Positions 51,768-61,517 are shown, counted from the stretch's first letter. The stretch: 64,000 bases of DNA from Alkalicoccus halolimnae (GCF_008014775.2 NZ_CP144914.1:310001-374000); one strand, 5' to 3'. A program made the numbers and translations. Notes: a model not told the origin generated them from the letters alone.

Positions 51768-53135
51768 TTGAATCATTCAGGCAGATATCTTTTCATAGTC
51801 TACACCTTCGTTTTAATAATCTATATTGCTAATATTTTTCTGGAGATTCGGCTTCTGGACGACTTTTTAAACATTTCCGCAGTTATTCTGCTGATCATAT
51901 CGTTTCCGGGAGCGCCCCGCCTGTTTAAAATTCTCGGCACAGGCTTTATGGCTGTCGGGTTTTACTTTCACTTTTCGGTCGGGGGCACCCTTTGGGAAAT
52001 CCCCTCACTGCTGACAGATAATTATAGTCTGTTAGGCCTGCTGCTAATGCTTCCTTGGATGAAAAGTGTGGTGGAAAGCGGTCGTTTTGACCGGCATATT
52101 GCGCGGATTCTGGAGAGAAAAGCCGGAGATCTGGGCATGCTTTATCCTCGAAGTCTATTCACATCAGTACTGTTAACTTCGTTTTTAAATTTATCTGCGG
52201 CGCCCATAACGCAGGGGGTGCTGAGAAAAAATTTAAAAGATATGAGCCAGCGCGTAAGGAACAGCTTCATCAGTAAAGCTTCACTTCGCGGTACATCAAT
52301 TGCCCTCGTATGGAGCCCGCTGGAAGTGCTGATAGCTTTGACGATTTTCATTACCGGAGCAGCCTACGTGGAGCTTCTGCCCTGGCTTCTGCTTACAGCG
52401 CTTTTAATGTTTATTACTGATGCTGTCTGGAACCGGTTTGCCTGGAGAAAATATAAGCTGAATACGGAACATATGCTGGAACTATCGGGAAAAGAAATGA
52501 GAATCATCGCCGGAAAAATGATGCATATGCTTACCGCGCTGAGTTTATTTCTGGCAGCGGTCATCATACTCGGGAACATAACCGGGCTGGACTTTATCCT
52601 GACAGTAACACTGGTTATTTTTCCTTTTGCTCTCTTGTGGTCTTTCTGGCTGAAGCGTCACAGACGTTTTCTTATTCTCGGCTGGCATACGTGGAAAGAG
52701 AAGACAAACAAAATGCAGAACTTTTTCGTGCTGTTTATAAGCCTGTCGTTTTTTGCTAATACGCTTGCAGAAACCGATCTGCTGGAACTGCTGCGCACGC
52801 CGATCAATACATTTGCCGATTATCCACTGATTATATTTATGATCATTCAGGGAAGCTTCATTTTTATGAGCCTGTTTGGAGTTCATCCTATCGCTACGAT
52901 TGGGATTTTGAGCGGTGTCACGCCCGTCATTCTGGAAATTATCAGTCCGATGAGTTTTTCGATTCTCCTCATCACCAGCTCCATTGCGACTCTAACTGTG
53001 AATACGTATGGATTATTTGTGCAGATGACAGCGATTAACACAGGCGAAAATCCTTACCGTATTACCTGGAACAACCTGCCTTTCGCAGCTGTCTACTGCC
53101 TTATTGGTATGGGAGTGGCTTATCTGCTTCTGTAA
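51768..53135 (+). CDS. Polytopic permease-like membrane protein (ion-transporter superfamily-like)
   Basis: A 455-residue protein with about 11-12 predicted membrane helices and a long basic loop in the middle. The layout, with SLRGTSIALVWSPLEVL in one half and SLFGVHPIATIGILSGVTPV in the other (hairpin-like, Pro/Gly-rich), resembles the ion-transporter (ArsB/DASS) superfamily of anion carriers. Substrate is unknown. The start is TTG 51768 behind AAAGGAG seven bases upstream. Monocistronic with a terminator. Confidence 0.65.
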   Translation: MNHSGRYLFIVYTFVLIIYIANIFLEIRLLDDFLNISAVILLIISFPGAPRLFKILGTGFMAVGFYFHFSVGGTLWEIPSLLTDNYSLLGLLLMLPWMKSVVESGRFDRHIARILERKAGDLGMLYPRSLFTSVLLTSFLNLSAAPITQGVLRKNLKDMSQRVRNSFISKASLRGTSIALVWSPLEVLIALTIFITGAAYVELLPWLLLTALLMFITDAVWNRFAWRKYKLNTEHMLELSGKEMRIIAGKMMHMLTALSLFLAAVIILGNITGLDFILTVTLVIFPFALLWSFWLKRHRRFLILGWHTWKEKTNKMQNFFVLFISLSFFANTLAETDLLELLRTPINTFADYPLIIFMIIQGSFIFMSLFGVHPIATIGILSGVTPVILEIISPMSFSILLITSSIATLTVNTYGLFVQMTAINTGENPYRITWNNLPFAAVYCLIGMGVAYLLL

Positions 53136-53255
53136 GTCTGCTTTCTCCGGACTGACAGAGGCTGTTCGGAATTTATGCAGGTGTCCTGAACAAAAGCAGG
53201 ACGGGCTTATACCAGTCCTCGTGGAAAGTGACCGATTAAAATAATACACATAAAC

Positions 53256-53302
53256 AAAAAGGTAGAAGTCACCTCTCTGAAGCAGGTGACTTCTACCTTT
53301 TT
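53256..53302. terminator. Perfect 19-bp hairpin terminator
   Basis: AAAAAGGTAGAAGTCACCT pairs with AGGTGACTTCTACCTTTTT. It lies between the convergent permease and SleB-like genes and can serve both. Confidence 0.92.
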
Positions 53303-53368
53303 GATTGAAAAATCCTCTTCCGGCGATCTTTTCTAAAGGGACGGCAGTTTTTAAAGAGATTCTGCCCT

Positions 53369-53992
53369 TTAATCAGCAAACGTATGCTTTCCGATAGTGA
53401 ATTTCACCGGTCGGGTGAAGATCCATTCGGAAGTGGCTGTCTGGGCGTTATAATAGTACATCGCCCCCTGGGAAGGATCCCATCCTTTCCAGGCTTCTGC
53501 TACAGCCTGATAGGCCGTTTCGTCTGGCTCAAGATAAAACTGTCCATCGGCTACAGCTGTGAACTGCCTCTGCTGAAGCACGACCTCGCTTATTGTAGAT
53601 GGGAATTCGGAAGACTGTACCCGGTTTTTAATAACTCCGGCTACAGCTACCTGACCTTCAAACGGTTCTCCGCGGGCCTCCCCATGCACAGCCTTGGCCG
53701 CCGTTTTCACTTCAGTCAACTTATTGGCCGTAGCAGGGCCGGCCATTCCGTCTACGCCGAGGTTAAAATCGGATTGGAAATTACGGACAGCCTGGTCGGT
53801 AAGCGGACCGAAGTAGCCGGTCGCTTCACTATGTAAATAACCCATTTGAATCAGCTGCTCTTGAAGTTCTGTTACTTCAGCTCCACGGCTTTCCTGCTGG
53901 AGGGCAGCTTCAGCTGTCTGCGCTGAAAAAGAGAAAAAGATAAGAACAGCAAGCAGGGAAGTTACGGGAAACATAAGAAAACGAATATTCAT
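53369..53992 (-). CDS. sleB: Secreted SleB/CwlJ-family cell-wall hydrolase
   Basis: A 207-residue exported protein. Signal peptide residues 1-30 (FPVTSLLAVLIFFSFSAQTA), then a peptidoglycan-binding domain (VTELQEQLIQMGYL, TDQAVRNFQSDFNLGVDGMAG), then the hydrolase domain with the catalytic glutamate in KAVHGEARGEP and GVIKNRVQSSEFPSTI. SleB is a lytic transglycosylase acting on spore cortex during germination, so the organism should form spores. It is shorter than B. subtilis SleB (305), with a shorter linker. ATG 53992 follows AAAGGAGGTG; a frame open 31 codons earlier is not used. Confidence 0.85.
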   Translation of the reverse strand: MNIRFLMFPVTSLLAVLIFFSFSAQTAEAALQQESRGAEVTELQEQLIQMGYLHSEATGYFGPLTDQAVRNFQSDFNLGVDGMAGPATANKLTEVKTAAKAVHGEARGEPFEGQVAVAGVIKNRVQSSEFPSTISEVVLQQRQFTAVADGQFYLEPDETAYQAVAEAWKGWDPSQGAMYYYNAQTATSEWIFTRPVKFTIGKHTFAD

Positions 53993-54186
53993 ATAAGTGT
54001 CACCTCCTTTTCCATATTTTATAATGATTTCATCATGCTTGAAACGAACTTCTTTCTTTTCAGGAATAAAGTTGTGAAAATTCACATAACTGATGCTTGG
54101 GATATAAGTCTTTTCTATCGAAGATCGGCGGAGGTTCTTTGCTTTTATTTTAAAAGCTTTGTCAGCGTTCCTGGTTCTTCGTATAA

Positions 54187-54496
54187 GGCTGCCTTGAAAA
54201 TAAAGCAGATAAGCGATAAACGTGCGCTTTCGTTTCCATGGGGACGCTTTCCGGGCGGGCCTCAGCTAATCCCGTCCTCCCTTCCGTCGGGCGGAGCGGG
54301 GGCTCGCCCTTCATCGCCCTGGAGTCGTCCCATGTCCTCTCCAGCTTACGGTAAAAAGACAGACCAGGATCTGCCTTCTAATAACGAAGATTCCGTTTGA
54401 TCATCATTTATTCCTCCTGGATAAAGGGAAATCTCCTCCACGGCATGCCGAAGCGAAGTTTTATTATTTATATATACAAGAGCTTTAACAGAGCTT
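54187..54496 (-). repeat. Modular repeat, modules A and C in reverse
   Basis: Begins GGCTGCCTTGAAAATAAAG, the reverse of the 3' end, then GTGCGCTTTCGTTTCCATGG, GGCGGGCCTCAGC, CCATGTCCTCTCCAGCTTAC and a module A end (CTCCTCCACGGCATGCCGAA, GAGCTTTAACAGAGC). The GC-rich loop here has CTCCGCCCGACGGAAGGGAG as in the copies at 57.3 and 62.1 kb. Confidence 0.85.
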
Positions 54497-54531
54497 AACC
54501 TGAAGCTGTTCCAGGCAGCGTGGCAGTAAAT

Positions 54532-54569
54532 GAAGAAGAGACCCCGCCATTTGGCAAAGGTCTCCTCTT
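54532..54569 (-). terminator. Probable terminator of the quinone oxidoreductase gene
   Basis: AAGAGGAGACC pairs with GGTCTCTTCTT on the minus strand, downstream of the stop codon at 54601; the T tract is weak. Confidence 0.6.
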
Positions 54570-54600
54570 ACTGCATTCATTTTGTTTAAAGTCTGTGCAG

Positions 54601-55575
54601 TTACGGCTCTAAAATAAGTTTTCCGCTCGTGCGGCGGTTTTCCATATCTTCGTGGAGCCGAGCAGCTTCTTTCAGTGGATAAACGCCGCCTATTTCAAAC
54701 GTCAATTCCTTCCTGGCAGCAAGTGAAACAAGCTCCTGAAGGCTCTGCTGGAACAGTTCCGGTTTTGCCATCATCTGAGGGAGGAAGAAACCGATAACCG
54801 ACTGGTTCTTTTCAAGAAGACGGAAAGGTTCCAGATTCGGCAGTTCTCCGCTTGCAGCACCGTAAACGACGAGACGTCCAAAGGGTGCGAGGCAGTCGAG
54901 CGTCTGGTCGAAAATTTTCCCACCGGCCATTTCGAGAGCGACATCTGCGCCGTGGCCTTCTGTCAATTCGAGAACTTCTTTTTCCCATCCGTCCTTCGTG
55001 TAGTCGACCACCTGATCGGCACCGAGAGAGAGGGCTAGTTCGCGTTTTTCCGGAGTGCTTGCTGTTGCGATAATATTGCCTGCGCCAAACCGTTTGGCAA
55101 GCTGGACGGCAAGTGTACCGACACCGCCGGCAGCGGCATGGATGAGAATTGATTCCCCTTTTTCCAATCTGCCCATAGTTTTAATAATGTGATAGGCACT
55201 TAAGCCTTGCAGCGGGAGAGCAGCAGCTTCATGGTCACTCAGCGTTTCAGGCACCGGAATCAGCGTCTGTGCATTGATGCGGACGTATTCCGCATATCCA
55301 TTTTCTCCGACAAGCGCGACAACCCGGTCGCCCTGCTGAACGTTGGTTACTCCTTCCCCGAGTTCGACGACTTCTCCAACGACTTCGGAACCGGGAATAA
55401 ACGGGAGGGGAGTATCTACGACGTAGTGATTCTGCCTGCGCATTGTATCTGCATAATTGGCTCCGACCGCGCTCACTTTTACGACGACTTCTCCCTGATG
55501 CGGCTTCGGAGTTTCGATTTCTTCATAAGTTAAGACTTCGGGACCTCCGAATGAATGAATCTGTACTGCTTTCAT
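54601..55575 (-). CDS. Quinone oxidoreductase-type medium-chain dehydrogenase
   Basis: A 324-residue zinc-free MDR enzyme of the QOR group. N-terminal GroES-like domain (MKAVQIHSFGGPEVLTYEEI; GANYADTMRR), then the NADPH-binding fold with ILIHAAAGGVGTLAVQLAKRFG and IIATASTPEKRELALSLGA. The structural zinc cysteines of alcohol dehydrogenases are absent. It would reduce quinones or enones with NADPH. AAGGAGG precedes ATG. Monocistronic. Confidence 0.93.
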   Translation of the reverse strand: MKAVQIHSFGGPEVLTYEEIETPKPHQGEVVVKVSAVGANYADTMRRQNHYVVDTPLPFIPGSEVVGEVVELGEGVTNVQQGDRVVALVGENGYAEYVRINAQTLIPVPETLSDHEAAALPLQGLSAYHIIKTMGRLEKGESILIHAAAGGVGTLAVQLAKRFGAGNIIATASTPEKRELALSLGADQVVDYTKDGWEKEVLELTEGHGADVALEMAGGKIFDQTLDCLAPFGRLVVYGAASGELPNLEPFRLLEKNQSVIGFFLPQMMAKPELFQQSLQELVSLAARKELTFEIGGVYPLKEAARLHEDMENRRTSGKLILEP

Positions 55576-55736
55576 GGAAATACCTCCTTGAAGTAATAGC
55601 CTGTTTTCCCGTTCATCCTAACACAGAGAATTGTTATTCTGCCGGTAATATGCACACAGATTGTGAAGAAAGCCTCCCGTTTTATCCTTCGTGGTGTGCC
55701 TGCCCTTCCGGACGGAAGCAGAATTTAAAGTGGTTT

Positions 55737-56759
55737 TTATTCCATTCTTTCGATTATTTTAAGAAGAAAGGGAAGCGCCAGAAATATACTGATAACACGG
55801 ATAATCTGCAGACTGGCGACGAGTGTGGGAGCCAGTCCGAGAGCGTAGGCAGTAGCTGACATTTCAGCTGCTCCTGCAGGTATGATACTAAGCAGACTGA
55901 CAGCGTAGGACGTGTCCGTGAACAAGTAGAATACTCCAGCTGAAACAAACCCTAAAAGTAAAAACAGAAAGATGATTTTTGCACTGATAAAACCACTCTG
56001 ACGCAGTCTCAAAAAAGTTTCTCTGTCAAAACGGACGCCTACCATCACGCCGATCAGTCCCTGACCAATTGCGCCTGCATAAGCAGGGGCTTCCTGAATC
56101 TCAAAAATAAACTCTCCAAGAAAAAAGCCGATTAAAATCGAATAAAGCAGAGCGCCGGCAGGGATCGTCAAAATATTATTCAAAAGAATGGCTGCACCAA
56201 TTACAATAGTAAAAATCAGAAGATGTTCTCCAGTCAAAATGGCAGAAGAATTATCTGCAGGAACACTTACCGGATCTTTCCAAAGAGAGGCAGCTAAAGG
56301 AATAAGAAGCACAAAAAAAGTAATTCGTGCCGTGTGAAAGGCAGCTACAATTCTGCTGTCCGCTCCATAATCCCCGCTCAAGCTGATTATTTCTGAAGCA
56401 CCACCTGGGATACAGCAGAAAAAAGCTGTGCGTTTCCCGAGGGAAGGCGCCCATCTGTATAAAAGACGAGCCAATAAAAAACTTCCGAGGAAGGTAAGCA
56501 GAAGGACAGCGAAAAGAGGAAGGAAATATGTTCCGAGTATGCCGAAGAGGGAACGGTCCATCATAATTCCGATATTGGCTCCTACAAGCGTTAATGCCAG
56601 CTTGAAAGGAAGGCCGTCATAGTGAACATCAGAACGGGACAGTCCATAGATAATTCCAAACAGCAGAGAACCGAGGAGCCACCCGGCAGGTATATGCAGC
56701 TGGTCAAACAAAAATCCACAGCACAGTCCAATTACAGCAACAGAGACTCCCCGTACCAT
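55737..56759 (-). CDS. AbrB-family (PF05145) membrane protein
   Basis: A 340-residue membrane protein with about ten helices in two related halves. IPAGWLLGSLLFGIIYGLS in the first half, FCCIPGGASEIISLSGDYGADSRIVAAFHTAR in the middle and IIPAGAAEMSATAYALG in the second half are characteristic of the AbrB/putative ammonia-monooxygenase family. Function is not established. AAGGAGG precedes ATG 56759. Monocistronic; a long repeat copy follows upstream. Confidence 0.85.
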   Translation of the reverse strand: MVRGVSVAVIGLCCGFLFDQLHIPAGWLLGSLLFGIIYGLSRSDVHYDGLPFKLALTLVGANIGIMMDRSLFGILGTYFLPLFAVLLLTFLGSFLLARLLYRWAPSLGKRTAFFCCIPGGASEIISLSGDYGADSRIVAAFHTARITFFVLLIPLAASLWKDPVSVPADNSSAILTGEHLLIFTIVIGAAILLNNILTIPAGALLYSILIGFFLGEFIFEIQEAPAYAGAIGQGLIGVMVGVRFDRETFLRLRQSGFISAKIIFLFLLLGFVSAGVFYLFTDTSYAVSLLSIIPAGAAEMSATAYALGLAPTLVASLQIIRVISIFLALPFLLKIIERME

Positions 56760-56868
56760 CAGCAGCCCCCTCCTTTTCTGATTCTAATTTGGTTTTAAGA
56801 TCACATTCACTCAGCTGAAATCTGTATAAAAAGCGCTTCAGGAGCTCTTTTTCTTCCCTTTAGAAAAA

Positions 56869-57386
56869 GCTCTGTTAAAGCTGTTGTTGATATATATATA
56901 AGAAAGCTTCGCTTCGGCATGCCGTGGAGGAGATTTCCGGGTGGGCTTTGCCCTGCGGGATCTTCCAGTCTCCTTCTTCCACGGGCATGTTTCCGCTTCG
57001 TTGTAATTTTCCAATACAGAAAGCCTGCTGGTTGAAACAAGAAGGTACGAAGGTAGAAACCAGTGCCAAGGCGTTCTTTCAAGAGACCCTCATGCAGGAT
57101 CGCTGCACCATGAGGCATGAAAATGGCCTTCTATAGGAAAGGAACGTCTCATCTATACAGGTGGTATGAATGATTATTAAGATAGGATTTTCTTTATTAG
57201 AAGGCAGATGCTGCTCTGTCTTTTTACCGTAAGCTGGAGTGGAGGTGTGGCGACTCCAGGGCGATGAAGGATGAGCCCCCACTCCGCCCGACGGAAGGGA
57301 GGACGGAATTGGATGAGGCCGGCCCTGAGCCCCCATGGAAACGAAAGAGCAACTTCGTTTCTTATATACTCTATTTTCAAGGCAGC
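56869..57386 (+). repeat. Modular repeat, longest copy (A, B and C), 518 bp
   Basis: The fullest copy: GCTCTGTTAAAGCTGTTGTT, AGAAAGCTTCGCTTCGGC, TGCCGTGGAGGAGATTTCCG, GATCTTCC with TCTCCTTCTTCCACGGGC, GCTGGTTGAAAC/AAACCAG hairpin, GAGACCCTCATGCAGGAT, TCTTTTTACCGTAAGCTGG, GATGAGGCCGGCCC, and CTATTTTCAAGGCAGC. It is flanked by the same 10 bases, TTTAGAAAAA, on both sides (56859-56868 and 57387-57396). Confidence 0.9.
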
Positions 57387-57515
57387 TTTAGAAAAAAAGG
57401 AAAAACCGCTTTGTATGATGAATATATAAGTGAATAATGAAAAGTATACGACAGTGAACAAAAGGGCCCCGACGGTCACCAGACAGATTTTTATACGGCA
57501 AAAGGGAGTGATATC

Positions 57516-58592
57516 ATGAATGATACTGTACTGCAGCCTTTTTCCATCACATATACCCCGATGCACAAACTGGCTCTCGTTAATTTTGAGAAAAATCCGG
57601 ATGAGTACTATATGGGCCTGGAACTTCAATATTTAAACGACAAAGAATATGGCGGAGGATACCGGATTATCGCGTACCGGAGGGATCAATACGTCGATGT
57701 ATACGATGACCTTACTTTAGTAAATCCCGATGCAGAAACTTTTAACGTAGCAGGGAAAGGCTTAAAGCATTACAGGCAGATGCCGATTCAGGGTACAGTT
57801 TTTACAAAGAAAAAAGGGAATGCCCATATTGCTTTTAAATTCACGGATCTTTATGGCAGACGGATTAAAGTAAATATAAAAGAAAAATCGACCCGCAGCT
57901 CAAAGGGGCTTACGCTGCTCGCTCCCGTTGGCACTTCTTCGGAAAAACCGACGTATCTCCCTTTATTTTTCCTTTATGACTTTGATTTTATCAGAAGACC
58001 ACTTACAGCCGTAGAGGTGAAAATAGCGGGGAAAACAATAGAACTGGATCCGTTTCCGTTTCCAATGCCTAAAGAGGGGCAGAGACGCTATTATACGCGG
58101 TTTACACTCGACAGCCTTATTGTTGAATTTGCCTGGTCAGAAAGGCGCAGGCTGGAAGTATGTGAAGTGGATGAGGGAGGAATCGTGCGTCAGAATGCTT
58201 TCCATTACACCTACAAAGATAAAAGGCTTACGAAAATAGATCTTCAAAAAAGCCGTCACCCGCTGCAAATTCATTTTTTCGAAGGACTTCCGGACCTTCA
58301 GGCTTTACCGGAGGGAGAACGGGAAGCGGGAACATTCCGCATCCGTGCAGAAGAGAAAGCAGGAGAGATACGCGGAAGCTGGAGCGCCTCCCGTGAAGGA
58401 AATCTGCTGCGGCTCGAACTTGAGCCGAAAGAAGGCTGGATTCCTGTGCCGGACACTTTTTTAACTAAATTTGTCTTTAACAAAAAATCACTTTTCCGAA
58501 GCTGGGTGAAGACTTACCATTATATTCAGGAGATAGACATGCAGACTTTCGACTCCGTTTCCTGGTGGGAAAGAAAGAAAACTGAAATATAG
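57516..58592 (+). CDS. Hypothetical beta-rich protein, conserved look
   Basis: A 358-residue soluble protein without signal peptide or membrane segment. It is mainly beta-stranded (YYMGLELQYLNDKEYGGGYR, VYDDLTLVNPDAETFNV, RYYTRFTLDSLIVEFAWSER), like a two-part sandwich or lipocalin-type fold. No catalytic motif is recognised. AAAGGGAG precedes ATG. It is monocistronic, between a repeat copy and the alcohol dehydrogenase gene. I do not recognise the family. Confidence 0.6.
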   Translation: MNDTVLQPFSITYTPMHKLALVNFEKNPDEYYMGLELQYLNDKEYGGGYRIIAYRRDQYVDVYDDLTLVNPDAETFNVAGKGLKHYRQMPIQGTVFTKKKGNAHIAFKFTDLYGRRIKVNIKEKSTRSSKGLTLLAPVGTSSEKPTYLPLFFLYDFDFIRRPLTAVEVKIAGKTIELDPFPFPMPKEGQRRYYTRFTLDSLIVEFAWSERRRLEVCEVDEGGIVRQNAFHYTYKDKRLTKIDLQKSRHPLQIHFFEGLPDLQALPEGEREAGTFRIRAEEKAGEIRGSWSASREGNLLRLELEPKEGWIPVPDTFLTKFVFNKKSLFRSWVKTYHYIQEIDMQTFDSVSWWERKKTEI

Positions 58593-58689
58593 GGATAATT
58601 GTTCATTATTTCCAAATGACGTTTAGTTTCTGCTGAAGCTGTCTATAGCTCATACATATGACGCTTTTATAAGCGGAAAGGATGAGAGC

Positions 58690-59823
58690 ATGAGAGCAGT
58701 AACGTATCAGGGAAAAGACGATATGCAGGTAAAAGATGTTCAGGCCCCTTCGATTGAAAAAGACACGGATATGATTGTGAAAATTACAGCTTCAGGTATA
58801 TGCGGTTCCGATTTACACTTATATAAAGGCGGTATACCGGCTCCGAAAGATTATGTTATAGGTCATGAACCGATGGGGATTGTGGAAGAAACGGGTCCTG
58901 GAGTAAAGAATTTGAAAAAAGGGGACCGTGTTGTTATTCCATTTAATATTGGCTGCGGCGATTGTCATTTTTGTAATAACAAAATGGAGAGTCAATGTGA
59001 TAACTCCAATCCGCATGCGGAGATGGGCGGTCTATTCGGCTTTTCCGAAGATTTTGGAAGCTACCCGGGAGGACAGGCAGAATATTTACGGGTGCCTTAC
59101 GCCGACTTTACTTCCTTTAAGGTTCCTGAAAACAGCGAGTTGGATGACGAGAGCGTGCTGTTTTTATCTGATGTTATTCCAACTGCTTTCTGGAGCGTGG
59201 AAAACAGCGGGGTTACCTACGGGGACACCGTCATCGTTCTCGGCTGCGGACCGATCGGGCTGATGACTCAGAAATTCGCCTGGATGAAAGGAGCGGAACG
59301 AGTCATAGCCGTCGATCATCTGCCATACCGGCTTGATCATGCAAGACGTACGAACCGGGTAGAAACGTTCAATTTTGAAAAAAATCCGGAAATCGGCAAG
59401 CTTCTCCACGAGGAAACAAAAGGTGGAGCACGTGTCGTTATTGATTGTGTCGGCATGGATGGAACCGTTCCGCCGAATCAGGAATTCGGTTCAAAAGGTG
59501 ATAACCAGTTTGGAACGATCAGTCCGATCATCACGGCTTCACAGGCAGTCCGCAAATTCGGAATTGTCCAGCTTACAGGTGTTTACGGTACAGAAGCCAA
59601 CAACTTCCCTATCGGTGATTTTTTCACAAGAAATGTCGCTTTGACGATGGGACAGGCTCCGGTGATTCATATGATGCCTGCGCTTTATAAAATGGTGGAG
59701 AATAAACAGATTGATCCAACCGATATCATTACTCACCCGATGGCTCTTGATGATGCAGCAGAAGCCTATCGCATGTTTGATAAAAAAGAAGAGGAAAGCA
59801 TTAAATTTGTGCTGAAACCTTAA
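58690..59823 (+). CDS. Zinc-dependent alcohol/formaldehyde dehydrogenase-like MDR enzyme
   Basis: A 377-residue enzyme. Catalytic zinc region SGICGSDLHLYKGG and GHEPMGIVEETG, structural zinc cysteines in GCGDCHFCNNKMESQC, and the NAD-binding motif VIVLGCGPIGLM. The long insert and FDEPPNQEFG-like part (GTVPPNQEFGSKGD) fit the glutathione-independent formaldehyde dehydrogenase-like group. Substrate is unknown. GAAAGGATG precedes ATG. Monocistronic with a terminator. Confidence 0.9.
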   Translation: MRAVTYQGKDDMQVKDVQAPSIEKDTDMIVKITASGICGSDLHLYKGGIPAPKDYVIGHEPMGIVEETGPGVKNLKKGDRVVIPFNIGCGDCHFCNNKMESQCDNSNPHAEMGGLFGFSEDFGSYPGGQAEYLRVPYADFTSFKVPENSELDDESVLFLSDVIPTAFWSVENSGVTYGDTVIVLGCGPIGLMTQKFAWMKGAERVIAVDHLPYRLDHARRTNRVETFNFEKNPEIGKLLHEETKGGARVVIDCVGMDGTVPPNQEFGSKGDNQFGTISPIITASQAVRKFGIVQLTGVYGTEANNFPIGDFFTRNVALTMGQAPVIHMMPALYKMVENKQIDPTDIITHPMALDDAAEAYRMFDKKEEESIKFVLKP

Positions 59824-59832
59824 CGACATCGG

Positions 59833-59864
59833 AAAGACGTCCCGGATAAACGGGGCGTCTTTTT
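59833..59864 (+). terminator. Terminator of the alcohol dehydrogenase gene
   Basis: AAAGACGTCCC pairs with GGGGCGTCTTT, followed by TT. Confidence 0.85.
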
Positions 59865-59989
59865 AACCTGGCTCCCTCAAAAATAAAAACAGGGAGTCCA
59901 TTTTCATCCATCCTGCCTGCATGAGCCTCTTTCCGGCGATGGTTTTACAGGCTGCAAGTTTCGTTAATAATAGTAAACTCAAATGAGCA

Positions 59990-61006
59990 TTACATTTGAA
60001 GTATTTTCGCTTTTTCGGATAAAAATTCTTCTTCCGTAAGAATTCCTTTTTCCTTTAAATGGTGTATCTGCTCCAGTAAAGCATATTTATCTTCCGTTGG
60101 TTCGCTGGCTGCAGGAGGAACCGGGTCCATTTTCATAAAAGCTGCTAAAGACTGCATCGTTTTTTCTCTGCATTTTACGATCAGCATCATTGGATGTCCG
60201 TCGTCCTTACGTTCTAAAAAAAGAGAAACGGTAAACTTATCTTTTCCCATTTGGTTCTTCAAGACTGAATTAAGTGCTTCTATATTTCCCCCGTAAAAAT
60301 TCCCCCAAAAAGCCGCCCGCGATTCATTCGCACAGTCGAGAGCGATAATTTCAGTTCGTTCGTATTCATGGAGTAGAAAAATGTCCGGATGCTCTTTAAA
60401 GCCTGTACGAAAAGAAACTTCCCCAGGATGCCGCTGGACCATTTCTACATATTTGCTCTGGTAACCAAGCTCTTCCCGGCCGCTTACTATCTTTAAGTCG
60501 GTTTTAGCGCGGGGTCTGGACCGCTTTATCATTTCTGACTGCTTATTATTGAACTTCACCGGCCCTTCTTTTTTAACAGCCGGTGCTTCAGGATTATCAG
60601 CTGGTGAAGATACAACTGCAATGGGAAGGACACCATCAATAGCTTTTATCAATTTCACTGCTTTCTTCTTATCTGTAAGTAAGGCGTAGTAAACTTCATT
60701 ATTATAAAGAAAGGAGAATTCTGTATCATCTTCTATGGTAGCTATAGTGACCTCAGTAATGTCATCCAGAGGGATGGTTTCAACATATACTCTTTCACTT
60801 TTTCTACGTAAAGCATACATATGTTGATCCGTCAGTATGAAAAGCCGGTCAGGGATGTAGGGTTTTCCGTGGGCGAATCCAGCAAGTACAGTTTCTTCCC
60901 CATTCAATTCGGTCACCAGGTGTCTTATTTCTGCACCGCACGCAGCCGATTTTCTGAACCCTAGCGTTGGAATTAATATTGAGCGTATTTCTTCTTCAAA
61001 GTTCAC
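59990..61006 (-). CDS. PH-domain and SHOCT-domain protein
   Basis: A 338-residue cytoplasmic protein. Residues about 30-130 look like a bacterial PH domain (YIPDRLFILTDQHMYALRRK; IPLDDITEVT). A linker (130-180) precedes a second alpha-beta domain, and the C-terminus LLEQIHHLKEKGILTEEEFL is a SHOCT motif. SHOCT modules are thought to aid oligomerisation; the role is unknown. The start is GTG 61006 after AAAGGAGAG. Monocistronic. Confidence 0.72.
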   Translation of the reverse strand: MNFEEEIRSILIPTLGFRKSAACGAEIRHLVTELNGEETVLAGFAHGKPYIPDRLFILTDQHMYALRRKSERVYVETIPLDDITEVTIATIEDDTEFSFLYNNEVYYALLTDKKKAVKLIKAIDGVLPIAVVSSPADNPEAPAVKKEGPVKFNNKQSEMIKRSRPRAKTDLKIVSGREELGYQSKYVEMVQRHPGEVSFRTGFKEHPDIFLLHEYERTEIIALDCANESRAAFWGNFYGGNIEALNSVLKNQMGKDKFTVSLFLERKDDGHPMMLIVKCREKTMQSLAAFMKMDPVPPAASEPTEDKYALLEQIHHLKEKGILTEEEFLSEKAKILQM

Positions 61007-61350
61007 GGCATCACTCTCCTTTGTTTCTCAGTGGTGGTCTTTACCCTGCACAAAAGCTGATTTTAAAGGAAAAATTTTCTTTATTATATCATAGTGAGTG
61101 TTAACAAATTTTCATTGCAGTAGACCACTTTGCTCTCATAGTTTTTCTGGATGTCTGCGGGTTGAATAAAAGCCTCTATCATCCTCTATCAATAACAACA
61201 GCTGACGATGACAATGCCTTAAATAAACCGGGACTTCTGCGGATAAAAGAAAGAATAGGGGAAGCAGTTTTTTTACTTGCGGGAAAAGGGAATGTTAAAA
61301 TGACACTAAGAAAGACATCGATAACCATAATGAAAGGTTGGAAAGGTCTA
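61007..61350. other. Intergenic stretch, no gene seen
   Basis: Contains the promoter region of the PH/SHOCT gene (minus strand) and otherwise nothing recognised up to the repeat at 61351. A short plus-strand frame (61162-61371) has no ribosome site and runs into the repeat. Confidence 0.4.
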
Positions 61351-61472
61351 TGCAGGGTTCCTGCACCATAAGGAAACGAGAAAAAAGTTCTTTCCAGGAA
61401 GCTGGAGCGCACCTCCGCGGCAGAGATGAAGCGGAGTTTTCTACATGTAACAACGACAGACTTTAACACAGC
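61351..61472 (-). repeat. Modular repeat, module B fragment and reversed module A
   Basis: TGCAGGGTTCCTGCACCATA resembles module B; then GGAAGCTGGAGCGCACCTCC, GCAGAGATGAAGCGGAGTTT and ACTTTAACACAGC are module A reversed. It ends 45 bases before the small gene at 61518. Confidence 0.7.
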
Positions 61473-61517
61473 TTTTTAGATGAAATGGCTCAAAAACCAC
61501 ACGAGGAGGTGGCATAT

